DNA from: Porphyra umbilicalis
Lineage: Eukaryota; Rhodophyta; Bangiophyceae; Bangiales; Bangiaceae
Reading direction: 5' to 3'
DNA: 64,000 nt
Assembly: GCA_002049455.2 (NCBI GenBank)
Contig: KV918998.1
Location: forward strand, 60,268-124,267
In this document: positions 42,765-53,800 of the stretch, in pieces
How the letters are laid out: every line of letters begins with the position of its first letter
Numbering within the stretch: the stretch's first letter is position 1
Program-made: the position numbers and the translations under genes
The notes under the pieces: model-generated
The model's database searches: none
The model's input: the letters and a program-made list of their open reading frames with translations, nothing else
Told to the model about the DNA's origin: nothing

Positions 42765-44825
42765 CTACGCCGACGTGGGAGGGCTTTCAGGCTCGACCTC
42801 CTTGACGTCGGCAACAACCCAAAGTCGACCACAGTCCCGCACGTGCGTCACCTTCTTGCGCAGTAGCTTGTCCGACCTAAACGAAAAGGAGTACGAAAAC
42901 ACCTGGGAGGGGATCGTCACGTTGTTCAGCACGTTGATGGCAATGCTACTCACGTCCCAAGTGGAAGAGCCGCCGTCCGCATTCATGCCAACCGCACGAG
43001 CCTCCTCCGTCGACGTGTCCTCCGTCCGCGCAGTGCTGGCAGCCCGGGACGGCGCCACCGACGAGCCGATAGTCGTTCTCTGGTCGGCGTCGCCGACCTC
43101 GGCCGTCCCAACGTCCCCCAATACCGTGGTGGTGCCGTCGGGTGCGGCCAGCAACCCGCTCCTTGCCACAGGCGATGCGCCGCGGACCGCAAGCGATCCG
43201 CTCTCGGCGTGTTGGCTGAAAAGCAGTCCGTCTGGCAGCAGCTGAGCAACTCCGCGATTGTCCTTCGTGAGCTTGATGATGGCGACGCGACGCACCCCCT
43301 TGAGCAGCTCAATTGACCGACTCCGCTCCGACACGCCGGGAACAGCCCTGACAAACCTTTTCAGGGCACTTGTCTCGACCGTCGGCTGCACCCTGGACTG
43401 CTGGACGACGAGGCGGTAGGCATACATCCCGGCGGAGCACACCTCCACGTCGTTCTCTTCCCCGCCCGACTGGGCGGTCACGTACGTGTGCAAGGATACC
43501 TTGCCCGCCGCGGACATGTCCAAGAACGACGCAAGAGGGATCTGCGCCCCCCAGCCGCCGCGCGGCCAGGCGGGGCACGGGTCTACCGACGAGATGATGC
43601 AGCCGGGAATGTCCGCCAGGGGGGGAGCAGGTACGTAGGAGGCCGCTGCATCGACGTCGTTGAACGTGGCCACCTTCTTTGCGTGGCCCCGTACACGCTG
43701 GCCAGGTCCTTGGCCGGTCTCGGCCGCCGACGGAGCGCGGGGTGACGCAACGCCTGAAAAAGCAGCGCCTGGAGCAGAGCGCTTGCGATTCCGCCCCGTC
43801 ATTCTGCCAACAGGCAACGAAGCGACGGGCGACTCCACCGGCCAATCTTTCACCGTGGCCAATGTGCGGTTCACCGTCTTGAAGAAGCCGGCAGACAACT
43901 CTCCGACGAGGGTTGCCGATGGGCTGCCGGGCACCCACCGAATGGAGCCCCAGCCAAACACGAGCGTGGCTTTGTCGGTCGCAGGACCGTTGGTGCCGGC
44001 AGTCCCTGGGAGGATGACACATCCCGCGGCCTCCGCCTGCCGGGCGCCCTCCTCGGTGGAAAGGTGTTGGCGTAGCTTGGCCAGCTCCGCAGCGCTTGGC
44101 GACCCGGGCGTCGAAGTGTCGATGTTCCACAGGTCCAAAGACGAGCGCACAACGAGGCGCCGCGACTCCCACTGCGAATCACCTTTCGGGTTCACACCAG
44201 CGTTGATCTCCGCGCACCGGAGGGATGGCGGATGCCCGATGAACTGAAACTCTTGTTTGACCCGGCTGGTCATGTAGAGGCCGCGCTCGCCAACGGAGAG
44301 CTCGTCGCAAAGCCACAGCCACCCGGTCAGAGGGTTATTAAACACCTCCCGTGAGGCGCCATCGATGCACTCGCGGGAGCCTTGAGGGGCCAACCCTGCC
44401 AACCAGGACATCTCCGAAGCAAGGAAAGGGATGACTAGAGCGGGGGTGCACAGGTTCTTGTTCACGACAGGCGGGGAGAGGTAGAAGATGTACCTGATGA
44501 CGCTCCCCAATAGCGCCTTCTCTCGGGCGTCGGTGGCCACCCGCGACACCCCCGACAAAAACCCAGATGATCGCCCACGTGACGGGCGAGGTCTCGGCAG
44601 TCCCGTCGCCGCTGCAGCATGCCCAGGCGAGCCTGCCACAGGCACAGAGGAAGGCGCACGCACAAGAGATACACCGCGTGACGTCAGTGCGGCCGGCTCC
44701 ACGACCGCCAGCACCGACGAAGCGGTTGCAGGGGAGTCGGAAGGCATCGCCGAGGGAGCCACCGTCAAAGACACAGCGGCAGCCGTCGTCGCCTCGTCCG
44801 AGGCGGACGCCACTACTGGCGCCAT
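42765..44825 (-). CDS. Element ORF1: 686-aa protein of unknown function
   Basis: An uninterrupted minus-strand ORF. The ATG at 44825 (MAPVVASASDEATT, context GGAGATGGC) is preferred; the frame stays open to an ATG at 45062, but that 79-residue extension is Pro/His-rich and reads like a leader. Residues of about 1-100 are low complexity. From about 110 on it has folded-protein character: EKALLGSVIRYIFYLSPPVV, FLASEMSWLAGLAPQGSREC, GWLWLCDELSVGERGLYMTS, LVVRSSLDLWNIDTS, TLVFGWGSIRWVPGS, then a basic linker (GRMTGRNRKRSAPG), QIPLASFLDMSAAGKVSLHT, AGMYAYRLVVQQSR, RRVAIIKLTKDNRG, and near the end VLNNVTIPSQVFSYSFSFRS. No family recognised. Its conservation inside an intact transposon suggests a role in transposition, replication or host interaction. 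Confidence 0.75.
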   Translation of the reverse strand: MAPVVASASDEATTAAAVSLTVAPSAMPSDSPATASSVLAVVEPAALTSRGVSLVRAPSSVPVAGSPGHAAAATGLPRPRPSRGRSSGFLSGVSRVATDAREKALLGSVIRYIFYLSPPVVNKNLCTPALVIPFLASEMSWLAGLAPQGSRECIDGASREVFNNPLTGWLWLCDELSVGERGLYMTSRVKQEFQFIGHPPSLRCAEINAGVNPKGDSQWESRRLVVRSSLDLWNIDTSTPGSPSAAELAKLRQHLSTEEGARQAEAAGCVILPGTAGTNGPATDKATLVFGWGSIRWVPGSPSATLVGELSAGFFKTVNRTLATVKDWPVESPVASLPVGRMTGRNRKRSAPGAAFSGVASPRAPSAAETGQGPGQRVRGHAKKVATFNDVDAAASYVPAPPLADIPGCIISSVDPCPAWPRGGWGAQIPLASFLDMSAAGKVSLHTYVTAQSGGEENDVEVCSAGMYAYRLVVQQSRVQPTVETSALKRFVRAVPGVSERSRSIELLKGVRRVAIIKLTKDNRGVAQLLPDGLLFSQHAESGSLAVRGASPVARSGLLAAPDGTTTVLGDVGTAEVGDADQRTTIGSSVAPSRAASTARTEDTSTEEARAVGMNADGGSSTWDVSSIAINVLNNVTIPSQVFSYSFSFRSDKLLRKKVTHVRDCGRLWVVADVKEVEPESPPTSA

Positions 44826-46128
44826 CTCCACTCCGGAACACTCGTGTGCGGTGGCGGTGTGTGCGATGAGGCAGCAAGTGACACACTGGTTGGTGTTGTC
44901 GGTGGGGGGGATGGAGGTGGGGAGAAAAAGCGGTGGACACGTGGGGCCACGAAGGGGACGGAGTGATGGGGACGGAGTGGAGATAGGAGGGTGGGGGAAC
45001 CGTGGTGTGACCGGGACCGCGGTGTGATGGGGGTCAAGGTGATGGAAAGACGGTCGGTGCATGAAACGGGGGCATCAGAGGCCGAAGAAATACGTCTCCG
45101 CCGAAGCAAGGCGGCACCGCGGAGGAGCATGGCTACAACGGGTGTTCGGAGAAGGAGGACCGACAGAGAGAAGGTCGACCCACTGACCAGCAGAGAAGCC
45201 GAAGCCGACGGATCGAGGCAGCGACTGCCGTCGTGGCACAGTGCCACGGCCACGGCCAACAACAAGTATGCGGACTTTGTGCGACAGCTCCCAGGCGTGA
45301 TTTCATATCTCGTAGGTCAGCGTTCTGAAGTCCCAGTTTCGAGGTGGTCATGTCGCCAAGAACCAACGAGAAACGGACATGTATAATTTAATACGATTAT
45401 TGAACGTCAAGTGCAGACCAAGGCGTCGGAGTTAGCCTGGCAAAACTGGACCAGCGCTACGTGGGGAGCCAACGTTTGAGATCTGTACAAGCCCCTACCT
45501 CCCCTCAGGTGACCACCCGCCTCTACCGAGGTGGCCACAATCGGCCCTCCACGAACGTCTTCCCCGACAGGCGCCACGCCACTTAGCCGAATCGCTCGCC
45601 CTCGGACTCCCTGGGATTGGATTCTGGTCGGCAGGCCGCCCTCATCATTCTTCCTCAGCCCCCATTTTCCACAGCCCCCCACCCCGACTGCTGTCCCTTG
45701 TCACCACGCGTAGATCAATCCGAGCCGGCGGTACAGGCGCCACCAAGACAAGTTCAGTTGCCCCGCCGATCGCCATCTGCCGCAGCCGTCCGTACGGCCG
45801 GCCTCAGTCAGCTCACGTGGAAGAACGTCGCCTTCTGGACACGTCCGCCGATGACGTTAGTCCGGAAAGATATGGGCGCGCACGTTCCGCTCCGTCAATG
45901 AATCTGGTTGGCTAGCGGGCTGGATGGATCTGTCTGACAGGATGTGATCTGTGGTCTTGACTAATCTCGGATGCACGGAAGCATGCTTGTACATAGAGGT
46001 AGGTAAAATGACTCGACAACCACCTGGCCACGCCATCACCCCCCATCTCGCCGCGCCACCAAGACGCCGAACCCGAGCCCCCATGCCCTCCCCCCCCACC
46101 CTTGTCTCTAGAGGACGCGAACGACACC
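44826..46128. other. Spacer between element ORF1 and ORF2
   Basis: Holds the pyrimidine-rich leader of ORF1 (44830-45060) and about 1 kb with no convincing gene. Short plus-strand ORFs are antisense to the leader. Confidence 0.45.
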
Positions 46129-46611
46129 TCACAGAGGAGAATAGTGGATGTAGCACACATGATGAGAACAATGACTGCACCCACCGTACGACTTCTTGGG
46201 ATTCTGCTTCACGCGGGACTTGTAAGAAGGCGCATGGTGGCGCTCATGCTTTTTCGGACGTCCGTCCGAGCCGGCACCGACGAGCGTATCAGTACGCTCG
46301 ACAGTGGCCGCCTTCCACAACGCCACCGGCGCGGCTGCGCCCGTTGCCGCTGTGCCCGTTGCTGCACTTTCACCGGCACCTGGAGCTGCCGTCATTGGCG
46401 TGGTGACAACGTCTTCGTCATCGACGAGGTCGACGTCCCAACTTCCGTGGGCATCAGGTGGCGATGGTGGGTCGTCCACGACGTATCCGCTCCGCAGGCG
46501 GATGCCCACGATCATCGTGCCGTCCACGAACTTGACGACCTTGTTTAGATGCCGAACAGGGCGGGCCCGTCGAGGCTTTTGGATGTTGGAGATAGCAATG
46601 GCAGGGATCAT
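46129..46611 (-). CDS. Element ORF2: 160-aa basic protein
   Basis: From ATG 46611 the protein reads MIPAIAISNIQKPRRARPVR, HLNKVVKFVDGTMIVGIRLR, SGYVVDDPPSPPDAHGSWDV, an acidic patch (DLVDDEDVV), an Ala/Gly-rich linker, a basic segment (DGRPKKHERHH, SYKSRVKQNPKKS) and a Cys/His end (GGCSHCSHHVCYIH) that could bind a metal ion. A TATA box lies about 175 bp upstream (46783-46790). A 50-codon ORF from ATG 46760 ends with TGA overlapping the start codon (ATGA at 46611-46608); since the TATA box predicts transcription near 46755, that upstream ORF may or may not be in the mRNA. Function unknown. Confidence 0.5.
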   Translation of the reverse strand: MIPAIAISNIQKPRRARPVRHLNKVVKFVDGTMIVGIRLRSGYVVDDPPSPPDAHGSWDVDLVDDEDVVTTPMTAAPGAGESAATGTAATGAAAPVALWKAATVERTDTLVGAGSDGRPKKHERHHAPSYKSRVKQNPKKSYGGCSHCSHHVCYIHYSPL

Positions 46612-46782
46612 GGCGCCGAAGAATACGCGGAAGCGTTGGGTGATAGCGGTGAGGCCGGGGGAAATGGAGGGAGGTAGGGACGGGGGACGAAGAAGAAGAC
46701 GAGCGGGGATGGGCGGCGATAGAGCCTTGGCTGTGTGATGGTGGACGAAGAATGATGCATTGATCTCTCTCACAGGAGCTCG

Positions 46783-46790
46783 TTTTATAG
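46783..46790 (-). promoter_or_regulatory. TATA box before element ORF2
   Basis: The minus strand reads CCTCTATAAAACGAG, a textbook TATAAAA, with an expected start about 30 bp downstream, near 46755. Confidence 0.6.
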
Positions 46791-48312
46791 AGGACAATAG
46801 GGTCGAAACAAAAGGCGCGCGGGCGAGAGGGGCGCGCGTGGTTCCTCGCTGGAACTGGGCCGTGGGGTACCGTGGCACTCGCCATTGAGGTTGCAGGCAG
46901 ATTCAAGCACAGCGGCCGCGGCCGTGGCACCGACTAGCCGCGGCAGCCGCAGCCAGGTGTCGCGCATATGCGGTCTGCCGGCTCGAAGATGACACAGCGA
47001 GCGTCACGCCTCCGTGCAGCTGCCACGGCTCGTGCCCCGAACCGCCTGCAAGCAACAAGGAACACCGAGGCCCCTGCAGGGGCCATTCTGCTGGCCGCTG
47101 GCCCGCAGCGAACGTCTTGCCTGTGTGCAGCTGCCACAGCTCGTGTCCCGAACCGCCTTCAAGCGACAGGGAACACCGAGCAGCACAGCAGTGCCAACTG
47201 GCAGTTGGGCTGCTGCTTCTGCATGGACGCTCCGCGGCTGCAATGGCTACGTCGCACGAGAGGGCCACTGCAACTGCAAGGACCACCCCCTATCGAGGCC
47301 GCGGATGCTGCGGTTGGAGGGCCATCGTGGGGCAATAGCCTTCACCTGTCACTAGACATTGGATTTTTTACCACAGCCAAGAAAGTAGACAGCGCCTTCA
47401 TTGGAGTTTTGACCACAAGAATGAAACGTCGACAGGGCCTGGCGCTCCAACGCCAGCTCGCCGTGCCCACGACCGCGGTCGCGGCCTCCGCGCGGCCGCG
47501 ACCGTGGCGCCGTCGCGGCGGACTGTCCTGCTGACATGCGCTGGAGTTCGGGTCAGGCGGCACTGATGAACTTTCGTAGCTGCGATCCGCTGCAGCTTAA
47601 GCTTCCAGCTGCAGCGGCCGCGAAGCCGCGGCCATTTACAACACGTCTCGTTCGTGCTATCCCCCATCCGCTTTTGGTGAGACTTGCCGCGGCCTCTCAG
47701 CAGCGACTGCAGCGGCTGTGCCACCTGGGTACTGCAGCTGGCACGCCGTGGTTCTTGTTCCAGGAGCATGGTCAGCATAGTTCCGTGGTTGTGTGCCGCT
47801 TTTGTGGGGTTGCGGCCGCCTTCTGTAGCTGGGCTGGCCGATCAACGAGCGGTCGTGCTGCCTTGCAATTATGCGCGAAGACTGAGCGCAGCTACGTCAG
47901 GCGGCACTCAGCTGCCACTGCCTGCACCTGAGCGCCACCTGACACTACCGTGCCCATTCCTGCGTTGAACACGAAGTGCGACGAGAGAGCCGCTACGTCA
48001 CGCGGTTTTGAAGTGCCACTGCCTGCCGTGGCACTGAGACGCAGCTGCGGCCGCTCCTGGCGCGGCGCGCCGCACAAACCGCAGCAGACGCGTTGTCCGG
48101 CTGCGCCGTAACGTTTTTTGTCCAGCACCCGACCCGACCGAAACACAATAAATACCCGCTTGGCGGCATCAGGTGCCTCGATTGATTGCACAGCACTCTC
48201 GAACAATACAACCGATCAACGCTCCGCGGTGCGGCCCCCTCCTTCGCCGCGGCCGCGCTCCTCCTCCACAACAACCTCCCCTCCAACTGCGGCCTCGACT
48301 CTTTCACCAAGG
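46791..48312. other. Spacer between divergent element ORFs; 111-bp direct repeat
   Basis: About 1.5 kb between ORF2 (minus) and ORF3 (plus). A segment with GTGCAGCTGCCACGGCTCGT at 47014 recurs at 47125 with changes (about 65 bp similar, offset 111 bp). Many CAGCTGCCAC / GTGGCAGCTG-like motifs recur to 48060. A TATA-like AATAAATACC at 48144-48153 lies about 160 bp before ORF3. Confidence 0.5.
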
Positions 48313-49098
48313 ATGAGTTCATCCAACAAAAGCCGCTGCTACAGCATGTGCACGACGGACTGTGCGGGCAACCAGGCCGCCAGCAACCAGGCAGTCAACT
48401 CTCTCGACGTCATGCCGATCGCCGCACGTCACCAGCTCGCCTCCCCCGACAACCGTGAGGCACCTGCCGCGGGTCTGACGGCCAAGGCCGATGACGAAGG
48501 GGCCGGGGCGGATGACCGCAAAGCTGCCGCCGCCGAAGTTGTCGTGGTCGACGACGAAGGGTCCGGGGCGGATGACCACAAAGCTGCCGCTGCCGAAGTC
48601 ATCATTGTCGAAGAAGAAGGAGCCGGACCGAATGGCCCCAAAGCTGCTGCCGCCAAAGTTGTTGTTGTCGACGACGAAGGGTCCGGGGCGGATGACCACG
48701 AAGCTGCCGCAGCCGACGATGTCAATGTCGATGAGGCGGCGGCCGCTGCGGCTTCGGCGCTCACACGTGCTGCCGTACGCAGCGCAGAGGTGGTAGCAAA
48801 CCCATCGCCCGCCGTGGACGTGGGCGCCGTGCCTCGGCGGTACAACAAGCGTAGCAAGCATTCCCGCCGCTACCACCTGCCGCGATTCGTGCCCAAGGCG
48901 CCGCGAATGATGGTGGTGGCGCACCGAGCGCCCCGCATTGTTGCGGATCCGCCGACGCCACCGCCTAGGATGGCGGGCTCAGCGGCGGGCTCAACGTCCA
49001 CAGATGGCGAAGAAGAAAGCGACGACGACGAGACGAACGGCGAAGGAACCGCGGACGATAACGTGCAGGACACGGAGGACGAGGACAATGCGCTGTAG
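48313..49098 (+). CDS. Element ORF3: 261-aa protein with acidic 20-residue tandem repeats
   Basis: From ATG 48313 (MSSSNKSRCYSMCTTDC) the protein has a Ser/Cys start, then four tandem 20-residue units encoded by 60-bp repeats (48493-48732) with the pattern DEG.GADD.KAAAAEVVVVD, then an Ala-rich helix. A basic region follows (PRRYNKRSKHSRRYHLPRF) and the tail is strongly acidic (DGEEESDDDETNGEG). The frame is open upstream to 48118, but the ATG at 48313 is the first after the TATA-like box in which composition becomes coding-like. The alternating acidic and basic blocks suggest a nucleic-acid or chromatin-associated protein. No family recognised. Confidence 0.6.
   Translation: MSSSNKSRCYSMCTTDCAGNQAASNQAVNSLDVMPIAARHQLASPDNREAPAAGLTAKADDEGAGADDRKAAAAEVVVVDDEGSGADDHKAAAAEVIIVEEEGAGPNGPKAAAAKVVVVDDEGSGADDHEAAAADDVNVDEAAAAAASALTRAAVRSAEVVANPSPAVDVGAVPRRYNKRSKHSRRYHLPRFVPKAPRMMVVAHRAPRIVADPPTPPPRMAGSAAGSTSTDGEEESDDDETNGEGTADDNVQDTEDEDNAL
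48493..48732 (+). repeat. Four 60-bp in-frame tandem repeats
   Basis: Units start at 48493, 48553, 48613 and 48673. Units 1, 2 and 4 are closest; unit 3 is the most diverged (GPNGP instead of GADDH). Confidence 0.85.
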
Positions 49099-50851
49099 CG
49101 GCCATGACATGGGGTGCGGCCGCCCGTCTGAGTAGCATCAGTTGAGGAGAGAGCTGCGGCGGTCGATGCAACGTCGATGCAGTCATCCAGCTTGCACATA
49201 GAGGGCGGACCGTGTGCGTAGAAAGGAGACGGGCATTTGAGTTAGGCTCCAAAATTGCGCGTGTCGCGTCATTGAGAACCTCCTTGCGCCCACTCGCTCT
49301 CGCCCTGCCGTCGCCCTCTCGCCGCCCTCGTGTTGCAGCAACTCCGCGGGCGCCCATCCACACCAGTTGTGTCAAAGAAGGTGTACGGTCATAAAACAAC
49401 ATCGATGAAGCGTCGGCAACCAGCCGGCCAGTCGGCGATATCCACCGTGACTGGACCGCCTAGTTCACACACGTACAGATCCTCAGTGCCTCACGGTCGT
49501 CCATCAATGAAGCGTCGTCAGCCTGACGTGTCAGCTCCGGACGGGCACTTCGTGAGCACGACCACCGCCGCACTGTAGGAGGGCCACCCCTCACTTCCAA
49601 GAGTATTTTTTCCAAAAGGAGATCTCATGGGGATCGGTGCTGCGGGTTGCGGGGAGAAGCGTGTACGGCGGAGCAAGAAAAAAGCAACATAAAAAAATCA
49701 GGTGCCAGTACTGACAAAGGAAGGGGTAAAGCGCCACCGAAGGATGCAAGCTCGAGACATGCACCCGGCCTACCGGGCGAAACTGAAGAAGCCCACACGC
49801 ACCAGTGACATGCCTTTGGCCACCGAGTTAAAGGAGGGAAAACGCGGGAAATTGATGAAGACGTACCAAGGAGCGCAGAGCTTCTTTCATCCACTCTTTG
49901 ACCACAGCCGTCGATCACAGACGTCGTTGCATTCGGACGCGGTGAATCGATGGTTGGCTCTTCGGGTTTCCCGTCACGAGCTCTTGTGGAAGCCTGTGAA
50001 GCGGCGCCATGTCGACGACGACGGCGAGAGGGGCACGAGAAGATCAGTACGAGAGGACGTGTGCTGTTCGACTGTGTGGCAACAGCTCGAGAGTTGCCAC
50101 GTTGCAGCGCAACGGGTCACGATTGCCGCGTTTTGGGATGCGAGTGTCTGCCGAAAACAGCGTGGTAGCACCCCGTACTTTTGTACCGTTTGGGCATGTT
50201 CTCCACTGGTTTTGTATCTTCCCAGCTATTTTCATTGCATCATTTTCCCGTTTTCGTGTGCAGTTATATTTTTCATACTTAATCGAGGATCACAAGTACA
50301 TGTAGACATGACGGGCAAAGACCCGCATCAGGTCTCATCAACAGTGGTTCGCAGTTTTTTGGACCGCTTAGCCCCTGATATGGGAGTGCCGCTGGGCTGG
50401 ATAATGACCGGCCCAGCCGTCCGACGTCGGCCCGTGTCAGCTCGTGTCATCCAAGACCGAGCAGGCCTTAACGCTTGCGTGGTCAGTCCTGCGTGACCGC
50501 CACGGTCTGTTGCCGCTTGCGTTGCCTCATGCCTCTTGCTCTCCCCTTTCCCGCTTTTGTGCCTCGCTGAGCTGCCTGATTCAAGACGTGGGCCCAGTTC
50601 CTTCGTGCTATTCTTGAATGCCGTGCCCGGGCTGGGAACGCTCGCTCTCGTCCCGGTTGGTGGACCCTACGGTCGTCGGCCGGCGCCCACCGTCGTGGCG
50701 TGACGCGACTACTTTTGTGGCTTGACAACGTTCGGTGGCGCTGGTTGTGGGTGCTACGGTCCCAGGCCGGTGTCCGCTGCGAAGGCGACCTACAAGGGCA
50801 TCCTCTGGTATCACGTTCGAAGTCGACGCGCAACCGACGCCCTACGCGCGC
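49099..50851. other. Spacer before the DDE-like ORF, possible small ORFs
   Basis: A 57-codon frame at 49405-49578 contains MKRRQP twice. A 62-codon frame at 50309-50496 (MTGKDPHQVSSTVVRSFLDR...) follows a TATA-like TTATATTTTTCAT near 50265; either could be a small gene or an upstream exon of ORF4. Nothing else is evident. Confidence 0.35.
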
Positions 50852-53800
50852 ATGGACGGGGATGGTGCTGGTTCTGCGGCAAGCAGTGCTGCGGCAGGCG
50901 CAAACTCCGACGTTCAGGTGGAAGCGGCGGGCGTCGCCAATCCTGGTGCGCCAAGTCGCCGCTCCTACCACCGGCGGGTGATTGCGCCTCTTTCTAACGA
51001 GGAGGGGAAGCGGACGTGGGTTGTGATAGGGCCGATCACAAAGCCTGTCGACCCCGAGACGTTTCGGTTCGATGCTCATGTGGTTGCACACCCGCGGTGG
51101 ACTGGCCGAGAGGTCTTCGCTCGTGTGGTTTCGGCTCTCGTGTCCCGTGAGCGATACTCCTCCGTAGCTGCTGCGCACGAGTCATTGCAAATCCTTGCTC
51201 GCTCGGCGCGGCTTGAGGACGACGACGGGCTTGAGGAACCGTCATGGTTTGGCCTCGTGGGGCTGGGGCGGGACTTAACGCCGACGGAGTGCAACCGCGT
51301 GGTGGCGCGTGGAAGGCTGGCTGTCTCGAAGAACAAAGGTCGGCGGGAGAAAGGGGACGTCACAATCACCGTCATTGGAGACGGAAGCCACCATCCCTGG
51401 TCGCGGTACGGCGTTGAGCTGGACCACAAAAGGGTGGCCTCGCACACTGCCACCGTGTGCGTCAACTCGGTCCGATTTGGGCAGTTGCCTGCCAAGCGAA
51501 AGAGGCGAGCGGTAGGCGTCACCAACGCCCGCACGATACGGGACGTGCGGCGTGAGACTGAGTTCACCACACCGCCGACCTCCATCGATGGAGACTCGGA
51601 CTCGGACAACGACAACTACGAGCTCAAGAAACGGCGGCGACGCCACCGACGGGACGCACCATGGGGGCAGAAGGCCCCAAGGATGCTGCCGACACCAAAG
51701 GAGGTTCGAGACGTGGTCCGTGGTGCCGTAGATGCTCCCGGCGTTACCCCCCACTCTTTGCTCACCCTAGATCCCAACGGTGGCGTTCGGATTTGGCGCT
51801 ACGTTGTCGGGACAGCATCTACTGGGACTAGGTGGTACACTCTGGCCAACGGTGTACGCAAGCGGCTGGCCGCGCCCTATCACAGGCGCCAGCTCCGACG
51901 AGTCGCGACATTCCAGCGAAGTACCGACGGCCGCGGCGCTGAACAGAAGAGCGCAGCGAGCGCTGGTGGTCACGGGCCGCCGGTTGGTCATCAGTCCAGC
52001 CTGGCTGCTGCGGTCGACTTTGCCGCCACGGGTCGCGCCGACGCGGCAGATGAGCTGCGGTCGCGATTTCATATTGCCCGTAGCACGTACCTGGAGGACC
52101 CACTCCAGGCGGGCTCTGCGCGAAGTGATTTTGGCGACAGCGGGCGGGAGCTGGTCCTCGCGGTAGAGTTTGACGCCGTCTTCGCGCTACAGCGCGCCTT
52201 CCGAGAGGACGCGAAGCCGGCACTGCTAAAGGACATCGAGCAGTCGCCCGCCGCCCTGACCTTGGCCGGCGACGGTGGGCCGGTGCGACGCACGTCCATG
52301 ACAATCTTCACCCTCACTGCCTCCTCCTCGCTGTTGCGCAAAGGGCGCACAGCGCTTATCCCAATATTAGTCATTTTGGGTGGAGAGCAGGCCGTCCACT
52401 CGGCCGTGGGCGAGCGGCTGCGGGAGCGGGTCAAGGCGGCCCTTCTCGCCGATTACTCGGTGCCTGTTCGTCGTCCGCGTGACGTGACCATGGCCACTGG
52501 AACCGCACGCTCTGCTTCAGCCGGTGTCGAGCGCTTCTCCAACATCGCTCCGACCATGCCTGACACACATCCCGCGCTCGCTACCGTGCTCGCTGCGCCG
52601 GCCACGGACCTTCCGTGGTCTACCGCGGCGTTGCGCTTCTTGTTTCTGCTTCGGCTGTGCGGAGACTTTGCGATGATTGCGCACTTCCTCACCCTCACTG
52701 GGTGCAGCGACGGGAGCCGGTGCCCTTACTCGTGGCCCTGTCTGCCGGCATCGTACCTGTCGGTCGCCCTGTTGACGGCTGTGTCTGGTCGAAGTAGAGA
52801 TGGCAGCCTTCTCTCGGCGCACTGGGAGCTCGTGGTCTGGGGGCTTGCAAGGTGGTGTACGCTGCGCGGTGGTCGCTGGAAGACTATCGGTGGGCGCCTT
52901 GTCTGGTCGTGCGCGGCCTGCAAGAGGAATCTTGTTGGCTACTCCACGTCAGGCAAAACGGTGGCGTGCACAGCCCCGCTGTGCCCGATGCAAGGAAAGG
53001 CGAAGGCTGAGCTGCTACAGCGCCATGCGTACACCCCACTGTCGGACGTGTTTCGACTGCTTCGCCGCCGCCTCGGCGGACCGCGTGGCTACCCTCTGGT
53101 CGGAGACATCCCCTTCCTCGTCCAGGCACCGGTGATGCACTGCTGTGGGAAGCTAGGCAAATGTGTCATTTACTTCATGCTGGCGTTGCTCCCCGAGACC
53201 CACCAAGCTCAGGCTCGCCGCAAGATCTACGCCCTGCTGGGCCGGTCCAACACTGGCGCCATGTATCTGCGCGAATTTGGACGCCTCGGCGCCATGGTCA
53301 TTGCGCTACCAGGCGTTCTTGGTGCCAATATCTCGCTTGATACAGGCGCCGTGTTGATGCTGCGCCTTTGCCAGCTTCTCACGGCGTCGTGGCGCCGGGC
53401 CCTCGTCGCTAAGTCAACAGTGGAGCGGGAACGTGCCGCCGCAGCTTTGCAGGTTTCTGCCGCGCTGCTGGCCCCGCTGTACGCCGCTCTCAAGCCGCAC
53501 GATCCGGTAACGAAGAAGGCTGGCGTTCTCAACCTCTACTTGCACACGGCGATGGCGCATGTGCGTCAGACTCTTGGCAATGCGTCACCCCTGCTGCGGT
53601 TCATTTCGGACGACCACATTGAAGGGACAATTGCCGATATGAACCGCTACTTCCGCCTTCGCACCAACAATGTCTCTCGTGGGCAATCGGTGGTCAACAA
53701 GCAGGCGCTGATCCCCCCAGAGTTCAAGGGCGAAAAGGAGGTCAAGACGGCTGAGAAGATGCTCTTCACGAAGGACATTGCTGTCTGCCCATGTGTCACC

